Assembly: GCA_046482845.1 (NCBI GenBank)
Contig: JAWOEJ010000171.1
Location: 1 to 12,743, forward strand
Direction: 5' to 3'
Length of the DNA stretch: 12,743 bases
Source: DATFJZ01 sp046482845
GTDB lineage: Bacteria; Desulfobacterota; Desulfobacteria; Desulfobacterales; Desulfobacteraceae
The position numbers were made by a program, and so were the translations under genes. Of this stretch, positions 7,580 to 12,743 are shown piece by piece; position 1 is the stretch's first letter, and every line of letters begins with the position of its first letter. Below the pieces are notes generated by a model that saw nothing but the letters and a program-made list of their open reading frames with translations, searched no databases and was not told the DNA's origin.

Positions 7580-8686
7580 TTATTCCCCACGTATCAATAT
7601 CCTGTCACCTGGATAAATTCTGCTTTTAATGGACAGATTGTTCCACATCAGAAGTGATGCCAAAGACACTTTGTATCTTCTGGCGATTGCTGTAAGGCTG
7701 TCCCCCTCACTGACCACATGAAATCGTTTAACATGACTGGCACGCCACTTTTCCAGAAGCGATGGAAATTTTTTTTTAAACAATCCCGCGCTTCCCCTGG
7801 GTACAATAATGGATGTTTTACCGTCTGCAAGGTATGCACCTCTTATTTCAGGATTCATATCCTTGATCATTTTAAAACTGGTCTGGGCGGATTGGGCAAT
7901 CACGGCAACGGGTATAAGCGCTGGAGAATTGATTTTTACCCGGTCAAATTCCAGCAGGGGATAATAATCCTCCTTTAAAAAGACAAACCCGTATTTTTCT
8001 GGGTTCTCCATGATAAGTTTTGCGGCCACTGCCTTTAATACGTATCTCTGGGTTTCAAGAGACAGATAAAGGGAATAATAATCATGTGTATTCTGAAGCT
8101 CAATTTCACTGGCAAGCCTCTGCTCTCCCATGTTATAGCCAGCCAGTGCCAGGGGCCAGTCATTGAATTTCTGATAAAGCATTTGAAAATACCGGCATGC
8201 CGCCTCTGTTGACAAAAAGAGATTACGCCTGTCATCACATTTTGAATTCACCTTTAGTCCGTACTGACGGCCTGTGGATCTTAAAAACTGCCAGAACCCC
8301 ACAGCGCCTCTGGCAGATCCTGCATGGGGCCTTAAACCGCTTTCAATAACCGATACATATTTTAAATCTTCAGGAAGTCCACTGGATTTCAATATTTTTT
8401 CCATATGCAAAAAATATTTTGTTGATCTTTTGAACCATAATACGACCTGAGCCCTGTCCCACAGGGCCAGAAGCATTTCTTTTTCAAGACGTTCCCGGAC
8501 ATCCTGGACCTCAAGGGGAACTTTTGAACCGCAGAAATAAACAGGATCGGGAAACCTTACACTGTGTGCCAGGGAAGGAAGCGACACTGGCATCAATTTG
8601 TTTTTATCTGCAATGTCGGCATGCAATGTCTGTTCACATAAAAAAAACAAAAATGCTGAAAAAAAAATCACAACCGATTTTTTCAT
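7580..8686 (-). CDS. MltD-like membrane/periplasmic lytic murein transglycosylase with LysM domain
   Basis: 368 residues. Residues 1-23 form a signal peptide (KK, hydrophobic core, cleavage likely after LHA). The SLT (lysozyme-like) domain spans about 95-225: catalytic Glu115 in VIESGLRP, then SARGAVGFWQF (124-134) and the AGYNMG motif (182-187). Residues about 245-298 match the degenerate LysM-like segment usual in MltD proteins. A clear LysM module at about 321-366 (FHVVSEGDSLTAIARRYKV... YPGDRILI) should bind peptidoglycan. The enzyme cleaves the MurNAc-GlcNAc bond to form 1,6-anhydro-MurNAc ends. E. coli MltD is longer and carries more LysM copies. There is no lipobox, so it may be soluble or held by the wall. 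AGGAAA lies about eight bases before the ATG. It converges on the guaA cluster, and prc lies about 1.6 kb away on the other strand. Confidence 0.92.
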   Translation of the reverse strand: MKKSVVIFFSAFLFFLCEQTLHADIADKNKLMPVSLPSLAHSVRFPDPVYFCGSKVPLEVQDVRERLEKEMLLALWDRAQVVLWFKRSTKYFLHMEKILKSSGLPEDLKYVSVIESGLRPHAGSARGAVGFWQFLRSTGRQYGLKVNSKCDDRRNLFLSTEAACRYFQMLYQKFNDWPLALAGYNMGEQRLASEIELQNTHDYYSLYLSLETQRYVLKAVAAKLIMENPEKYGFVFLKEDYYPLLEFDRVKINSPALIPVAVIAQSAQTSFKMIKDMNPEIRGAYLADGKTSIIVPRGSAGLFKKKFPSLLEKWRASHVKRFHVVSEGDSLTAIARRYKVSLASLLMWNNLSIKSRIYPGDRILIRGE

Positions 8687-8760
8687 AGAAAAGATTTCCT
8701 TTGTGTCTCAATATTTTTCAATCGTTAAAAATCTGTGACCGCAGGTGAATGATTTTTGAG

Positions 8761-8803
8761 CCTGACAGGGCAAAAGTACTCCGACGTTCCCGTTCCTGAC
8801 AGG
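8761..8803. repeat. Two copies of the palindrome CCTGACAGG, 34 bases apart
   Basis: Each 9-mer is a perfect odd palindrome (CCTG-A-CAGG). Copies begin at 8761 and 8795. They sit 75-120 bases upstream of the transglycosylase start on its minus strand, so they could be an operator pair or one arm set of a repeat element. Confidence 0.4.
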
Positions 8804-8821
8804 CCATCGGTGGAGGCAACG

Positions 8822-9025
8822 CTATTCAAAAAACTTGATGATCGAGTTATAGAAAATAATACTCTCAAATACAAATGCAGCTGTCAAGGCATACCTTGTC
8901 TGCGCTGCCAGGGCATACCATAATTGTGCTGCCAAAACATTACCTCGGGTTCTGCCTTTGTCTGCAGCTGTGACGGCCATGCAGAGCAGACAACAGAGAA
9001 TAAAACAAAAGGCATTCACCCTCAC
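8822..9025 (-). CDS. Possible 67-residue secreted peptide with 8-residue repeats (doubtful)
   Basis: A GTG start at 9025 is preceded by GGAGG (9033-9037 on the opposite strand) at seven bases, the strongest ribosome site in the window. The product begins with a signal-peptide-like segment (MRVNAFCFILCCLLCMAVTA, cleavage near 20) and then repeats an 8-residue unit, LAAQLWYA then LAAQTRYA then a decayed third copy, matching 24-base repeats in the DNA. The last residues are encoded by the dispersed repeat motif, which suggests the 3' end may have been replaced or that the frame is a remnant. No family recognised. It could be chance coding across a repeat region. Confidence 0.3.
   Translation of the reverse strand: MRVNAFCFILCCLLCMAVTAADKGRTRGNVLAAQLWYALAAQTRYALTAAFVFESIIFYNSIIKFFE
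8833..8848 (+). repeat. Dispersed intergenic motif, variant copy TGATGATCGAGT
   Basis: ACTTGATGATCGAGTT contains TGATGATCGAGT, one base from the motif at 2029-2040 and 12431-12442. The preceding AAAAAACTTGAT is shared with the inverted-repeat arms at 3022-3034 and 3079-3091, which links all these sites into one family. Confidence 0.45.
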
Positions 9026-9083
9026 CCCTTTTCCTCCAGGCCCGGGGTCTGATACATGGATATGCTTTTTTATTATTTATACT

Positions 9084-9099
9084 TGGCAGAGAGTATGCT
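9084..9099 (+). promoter_or_regulatory. Candidate sigma-54 promoter (-24 GG / -12 GC)
   Basis: TGGCAGAGAGTATGCT matches the TGGCAC-N5-TTGCW consensus at 9 of 11 fixed positions, with the diagnostic GG and GC separated by exactly ten bases. The predicted transcript start would be about 9110, only two bases before the ATG of the next gene, so the message would be nearly leaderless. That, and the lack of a visible enhancer-binding site, make this tentative. Confidence 0.25.
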
Positions 9100-9111
9100 A
9101 TATTTAAAACC

Positions 9112-9372
9112 ATGTATATCACAGCACTTATTTTATTTTTAACAGGCATCTGTACCGGCGGGCTTTACGGCTTTGTTTATGACAAATCAGCATTTGACCT
9201 GATCTGCCTTATGGCAGCAGGGGGGTTTGGCGGCAGTGCAGCCGGGGGCATTGTTTTTACGTATTTCTATTTTACCTCTGCAGATGAATTAACTGAAACC
9301 AGTAAATCACAATCAACCAGTAAAGAATCAAAACAAACAAAAAACAATAAAACAGACAAAAAAACGGAGTGA
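9112..9372 (+). CDS. Small two-helix membrane protein, hypothetical
   Basis: 86 residues. Two hydrophobic helices (about 2-23 and 27-54) contain Gly-rich stretches, including TGICTGGLYG and AAGGFGGSAAGG, that would suit tight helix packing. The tail from about 57 is hydrophilic, Ser/Thr/Lys-rich and probably disordered. No ribosome binding site is visible before the ATG, but the frame is closed on a GTGA overlap with the next gene's possible GTG start, typical of coupled genes. No named family is recognised. It begins a plus-strand run with rbgA and prc. Confidence 0.65.
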   Translation: MYITALILFLTGICTGGLYGFVYDKSAFDLICLMAAGGFGGSAAGGIVFTYFYFTSADELTETSKSQSTSKESKQTKNNKTDKKTE

Positions 9373-9383
9373 ACGCTGATTTC

Positions 9384-10262
9384 ATGGATATTCAATGGTT
9401 CCCCGGGCATATGCAGGAAACAGAAGATTTTCTTAAAAAAGCGGTTTTAAAAGTTGATCTTATCATGGAAATTCTTGATGCAAGGCTTCCTGAATCCAGC
9501 TCAAATCCCATTCTCAAAAAAATATGCAGAACTGTTCACCGCATAAAAATTCTCAACAAACAAGACCTTGCAGATCCGGAAATCACAAAAAAATGGCTTG
9601 ATTATTTTACACATCAAACCGGGGAAAGCGCTGTTGCATTAACAGGAACAAAAGGGGCTGAGGCCTGGAAGGCCATTGACTTCTCCCTGGAAAAGATAAA
9701 AAAGAAAAGCAGAAGAACCCGGGTAATGGTTGTGGGCATCCCCAACACGGGAAAATCGACTTTGATCAACAGCCTTGCCGGTAAAAAAATTGCCAAAACA
9801 GGGAATACACCTGCTGTTACAAGGCAGCAGCAGAGGACAGGGCTGAAAAACAAAATGGATATTTACGACACTCCTGGAATTTTATGGCCTGTACTGGATA
9901 ATCAGAACAAAGCCTGTCTGCTTGCCGCCAGCGGTGCCATCTCAGACACGGCAGTTGATTATACAGATATTGCCTGTTATACAGCAGAACTTCTTGCAAA
10001 AAGATACCCGCATCTTTTAGCTGAAAGATACAGAATAAAAGATTTCTTTTTTGACAACGGGATTACATTGCTGGAAAAAATCGGGAGGGCCAGGGGATGC
10101 CTTAAAAAAGGCGCAGTGCTTGATTATCAGAAAGCGTCCCAGATTCTGATAAAGGAGTTAAGATCCGGGAAAATCGGGTGTATAAGCCTTGAAACCCCGG
10201 ACAACCTTTTTGAGACCAGCACCCAAAAAACAAACCCGTCAAAAAATCTTCAGACTACTTAA
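9384..10262 (+). CDS. rbgA: Ribosome biogenesis GTPase YlqF/RbgA
   Basis: 292 residues. RbgA is a GTPase that helps finish the large ribosomal subunit in the cytoplasm. The G motifs are in the circularly permuted order of the family: DARLP (32-36), G4 NKQD (58-61), then G1 GIPNTGKST (118-126), the switch-I-like NTPAVT (141-146) and G3 DTPG (162-165). The helical C-terminal domain follows (about 175-265), and the tail is polar. The start at 9384 gives the family N-terminus M-x-IQWFPGHM, with CGGAG upstream at a long spacing. A GTG at 9369 would add five residues and overlap the preceding stop as GTGA, and cannot be excluded. prc follows after 27 bases. Confidence 0.94.
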   Translation: MDIQWFPGHMQETEDFLKKAVLKVDLIMEILDARLPESSSNPILKKICRTVHRIKILNKQDLADPEITKKWLDYFTHQTGESAVALTGTKGAEAWKAIDFSLEKIKKKSRRTRVMVVGIPNTGKSTLINSLAGKKIAKTGNTPAVTRQQQRTGLKNKMDIYDTPGILWPVLDNQNKACLLAASGAISDTAVDYTDIACYTAELLAKRYPHLLAERYRIKDFFFDNGITLLEKIGRARGCLKKGAVLDYQKASQILIKELRSGKIGCISLETPDNLFETSTQKTNPSKNLQTT

Positions 10263-10289
10263 TTTAATTGCAGCAAGGAAAAAACACTT

Positions 10290-12407
10290 ATGAATAGAAA
10301 ATTATTTTTCGCAGGTGCATTGGGATTTATCACACTTTTGACCATTGCCATTTCATTGACAGCAGCAGATATAAAAACAACAAGGAGCCCGGACACAGTA
10401 CATGAAGAGCCCCTCTCCTTTGATCCGCCTGATAAACTGGCACCGGAGTCAAAGGACAAATCAATTTGCATCAGTATTATTAAATCCCTTGAAAACTACC
10501 ACTACTCGGAAAAAAAACTGGATGATTTTCTCTCCTCTGAAATCCTTGAGCATTATCTTGACATCCTTGACCCGTCAAAACATTTGTTTACGCAAAAAGA
10601 CATAAAAAAAACAGAAAAAATAAAATACATACTGGACGATACCCTTAAAACAGGAAACCTTGCCCCAGGGTTTGATTTGTTTAATCTTTATCTTAAGCGA
10701 TCCTTCCAGCGGTTTGTCTGGCTCATTGACCATGTCAGCAACGGGGAAAAACAATTTGATTTTACACGGGATGAATCTCTTCTGGTGAACCACGAAGACC
10801 TGCCGTGGCCGGCACAGGAACAGGATCTCTACAAACTGTGGCGCAGGGAGCTTAAAAATACACTTCTATCCTATAAGCTTGAAGGAGAGTTGACCCATGA
10901 AGAAATCACCACCACCCTTAAAAAACGCTATTCAAGCCGGCTGAACCGGCTTTCCCAGACCAATTCAAAGGATGTCTTCCGGACCTATATAAACGCAGTC
11001 ACCACAAGCTTTGACCCCCATACCCAGTATTTCCCGCCAAGGGCTTCAGAAGACTTTGATATTCAGATGAGCCTGTCCCTTGAAGGCATAGGCGCTGTAC
11101 TTCAAAGCGATTTTGAATACACAAAGGTTGTAAGGCTTATCCCTGCCGGCCCTGCAGAAAAAGCCGAGGTACTGACCCCGGGGGATAAAATAATTGGCGT
11201 AGGTCAGACCCTGAAAGGAAAAATTCAGGATGTAACCGGCTGGAGAATAGATGAAGTTGTTCGATTGATCCGCGGTCCAAAGGACACCTTTGTAAGGCTT
11301 TCAATTATTCCTGCAGACAAAAAAGGCCTTCACAATTCAAAAACCGTTTCCATTAAAAGGGATAAAGTAAAACTTGAAGAGCAGGCTGCAAAAAAAAGCC
11401 TGGTAACTGTTCCGGGAAAAGACAAACCCTATAAAATCGGCCTTATTGAAATTCCTGCCTTTTATCTTGATTTCCAAGCAATGCAGGCCGGGGAGAAAAA
11501 TTATAAAAGCACCACCAATGACGTACGTTCTCTGATAGATGAACTGGAGGACGAAAACATTGACGGGCTTATCGTTGATGTGAGAAACAACGGCGGCGGT
11601 TCCCTTCAGGAAGTAAATCTCCTTGCCGGTCTTTTTATCAAATCCGGACCTGTTGTTCAGATAAGAGACCGCAGCGGATATATTTCCAGACTTAAAGATC
11701 CTGATCCCCATATTGTATACAGCGGGCCCCTTGTTGTGATGATCAACCGCATGAGTGCATCTGCGTCTGAAATCTTTGCCGGTGCTGTCAAAGACTACAA
11801 CCGCGGCATTGTTGTAGGTTCAAGGACTTTTGGAAAAGGAACAGTGCAGGGACTTCAGCCCATTTCCAAAGGACAGCTCAAAATCACAAGTGCAAAATTT
11901 TACAGGATATCAGGAGAAAGCACCCAGAATTACGGAGTCGAGCCCCATATAGAATACCCCCATGTCTACAACAGCAAAGAAACAGGAGAGAGCTCCCTTA
12001 AGGGTGCCCTGCCCTGGGACAGCACAACCCCGGCTTTTTTTAAGCCTTATAAAAAACTTGACCCGGTTCTGACAGAACTTAAGAAAAACCATGACAAACG
12101 GAAAAAAAACAACCCGGATTTTATATATTTGCAGGAAAAATTTGCCCTGACCAATGAATTGTATGCCATTAAAAGCTGGTCTTTAAATGAAGACAAACGA
12201 AAACAGCAGAAAGATCAGCTCGCAGAAAAAGAACTTGCCATTGAAAACAAAAGGTTGAAAAAAAGACACCTTGATGAGATCCACACCATTGAAGAACTGG
12301 AAAACCAGAAAAAAGAAAAGGAAAAACCGGATTTTCTTTTAGATGAAACCAGACGGATTATGGGAGATTTTATCAAACTTGCTGAGAACAAAGGATATTC
12401 ATGGTAA
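10290..12407 (+). CDS. prc: Carboxy-terminal processing (tail-specific) protease Prc/Tsp, S41A family
   Basis: 705 residues (E. coli Prc: 682). A signal peptide or anchor covers about 1-26 and sends it to the periplasm. The N-terminal helical domain (about 45-250) includes the family stretch SFDPHTQYF (240-248). A PDZ domain spans about 255-342. The S41 catalytic core has VDVRNNGGGS (429-438) and RMSASASEIFAGA (487-499). By alignment with E. coli Ser430/Asp441/Lys455, the dyad is Ser491 and Lys516 (TFGKGTVQ) with Asp502, all keeping the same spacing. The Lys/Glu-rich C-terminal region (about 570-700) matches the extra domain of Prc-type proteases. Prc degrades or trims periplasmic proteins from the C-terminus, including wall hydrolases in known species. 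AAGGA lies ten bases before the ATG. Confidence 0.95.
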   Translation: MNRKLFFAGALGFITLLTIAISLTAADIKTTRSPDTVHEEPLSFDPPDKLAPESKDKSICISIIKSLENYHYSEKKLDDFLSSEILEHYLDILDPSKHLFTQKDIKKTEKIKYILDDTLKTGNLAPGFDLFNLYLKRSFQRFVWLIDHVSNGEKQFDFTRDESLLVNHEDLPWPAQEQDLYKLWRRELKNTLLSYKLEGELTHEEITTTLKKRYSSRLNRLSQTNSKDVFRTYINAVTTSFDPHTQYFPPRASEDFDIQMSLSLEGIGAVLQSDFEYTKVVRLIPAGPAEKAEVLTPGDKIIGVGQTLKGKIQDVTGWRIDEVVRLIRGPKDTFVRLSIIPADKKGLHNSKTVSIKRDKVKLEEQAAKKSLVTVPGKDKPYKIGLIEIPAFYLDFQAMQAGEKNYKSTTNDVRSLIDELEDENIDGLIVDVRNNGGGSLQEVNLLAGLFIKSGPVVQIRDRSGYISRLKDPDPHIVYSGPLVVMINRMSASASEIFAGAVKDYNRGIVVGSRTFGKGTVQGLQPISKGQLKITSAKFYRISGESTQNYGVEPHIEYPHVYNSKETGESSLKGALPWDSTTPAFFKPYKKLDPVLTELKKNHDKRKKNNPDFIYLQEKFALTNELYAIKSWSLNEDKRKQQKDQLAEKELAIENKRLKKRHLDEIHTIEELENQKKEKEKPDFLLDETRRIMGDFIKLAENKGYSW

Positions 12408-12430
12408 TCCTGCCCTCACATAAAAAGACC

Positions 12431-12442
12431 TGATCATCGAGT
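12431..12442 (+). repeat. Dispersed intergenic motif TGATCATCGAGT, copy 2
   Basis: Identical to the minus-strand copy at 2029-2040, and placed in the 83-base gap between prc and the AsmA-like gene. TACTTTTGCC at 12463-12472 recurs inverted at 8769-8778, near the variant motif copy, so the repeat unit may extend beyond 12 bases. Confidence 0.5.
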
Positions 12443-12490
12443 AAAAGTGTGCTTCAAGCTTATACTTTTGCCGGAGCATTGAAAACCAAA

Positions 12491-12743
12491 ATGCGACTTA
12501 ACTCAAAATTTTTAACCAGGAAATCCGCTTCTCTGGTTATTCTGCCGATTTTATGCCTGATATTGCTGTTTCTGGCATTTTTTCTGATTGTCAACACCAC
12601 TTATGTAAAAAAAAGGATGCTTGACCATTTTTTTCCAGAGCAGAATATAGCCATAAATCTTATCCAGGTCAACATTTTCCCGCGCCCGTGTCTTGAAATA
12701 AAAACCCTGGGGCTGTCCCTGGAAAAGAACAGCGAAATAAAAA
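12491..12743 (+). CDS. AsmA-like envelope protein, N-terminal part only
   Basis: 84 codons are visible before the window ends. A short basic N-terminus is followed by one long hydrophobic helix (about 13-35), then QVNIFPRPCLEIKTLGLSL. The pattern of one N-terminal anchor followed by an I/V-x-LFPRPxLxI-type segment is typical of AsmA/YhdP-like proteins, which are long periplasmic beta-rich proteins proposed to move lipids to the outer membrane. The ribosome site is poor: GGAG lies 14 bases upstream of the ATG; an in-frame TTG at 12479 is too close to it. The gene follows prc by 83 bases on the same strand. Family call is provisional because most of the protein is missing. Confidence 0.6.
   Translation, partial: MRLNSKFLTRKSASLVILPILCLILLFLAFFLIVNTTYVKKRMLDHFFPEQNIAINLIQVNIFPRPCLEIKTLGLSLEKNSEIK

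Larger units (their letters stand above)
8687..9111. other. 425-base gap with repeats and one doubtful small ORF
   Basis: The stretch between the divergent transglycosylase gene and the small membrane protein gene holds two CCTGACAGG palindromes (8761-8769 and 8795-8803), one copy of the dispersed TGATNATCGAGT motif, a 24-base tandem repeat and a possible small secreted-peptide frame on the minus strand. No RNA gene was recognised. Promoters for both flanking genes should lie here. Confidence 0.6.

Noticed and set aside
8940..9149. Minus-strand frame of 69 codons across the 9112 gene start
   Set aside because: It overlaps the better-supported membrane protein gene, has no family-like features and crosses the repeat region in another frame.
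12443..12469. AAAAGT...ACTTTT hairpin after prc as a terminator
   Set aside because: The stem is AT-rich and interrupted, with no T-run beyond it; the downstream gene may still be co-transcribed.

Overview
The window looks like a piece of chromosome from a mesophilic Desulfobacterota bacterium, most likely Desulfobacteraceae (Desulfobacter/Desulfobacula/Desulfotignum type). This rests on the moderate, AT-leaning base composition with A-runs, Gram-negative envelope genes (MltD-like lytic transglycosylase, Prc protease, AsmA-like protein), an E. coli-type EF-P, a large soluble hybrid histidine kinase and degenerate intergenic repeats. The assignment is by impression, with no phylogeny behind it. 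No rRNA, tRNA, CRISPR array, phage gene or intact transposase was seen.

Layout. (1) 1-2649, minus strand: elongation factor P (2649-2086), then a cytosolic hybrid sensor kinase (REC - HisKA - HATPase - degenerate REC - REC) running off the left edge. (2) 2650-3115: a 466-base gap without a convincing gene, holding a 7-bp tandem repeat between short inverted and direct repeats, and a 70-bp element bounded by 13-bp perfect inverted repeats just before guaA. (3) 3116-7541, plus strand: guaA, a membrane-anchored coiled-coil protein, a protein that reads as a SidJ-like pseudokinase with an N-terminal helical-repeat region, and an overlooked 51-residue four-cysteine protein. (4) 7580-8686, minus: a secreted MltD-like lytic transglycosylase with one clear LysM domain, converging on the previous cluster. 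(5) 8687-9111: mostly non-coding, with palindromes, a dispersed repeat motif and a possible 67-residue secreted peptide ORF with a strong ribosome binding site. (6) 9112-12743, plus: a small two-helix membrane protein, the circularly permuted ribosome-assembly GTPase YlqF/RbgA, tail-specific protease Prc, and the start of an AsmA-like protein.

How the genes fit together. EF-P, GuaA and RbgA are housekeeping functions in translation, GMP synthesis and 50S assembly. Prc and the MltD-like enzyme both act on the cell wall side of the envelope, and MltD is, as I recall, a reported Prc substrate in E. coli. The most unusual part is the guaA-downstream group: a single-pass coiled-coil protein, a pseudokinase resembling the Legionella polyglutamylase SidJ, and a tiny Cys4 protein. 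Their tight spacing suggests co-expression and perhaps an undescribed protein-modification module; this is inference.

A 12-bp motif TGATCATCGAGT occurs exactly twice and once in variant form in intergenic gaps, and its TGATCA core with an adjoining AAG/CTT also forms the inverted repeat before guaA. This looks like a dispersed intergenic repeat family of the host genome.
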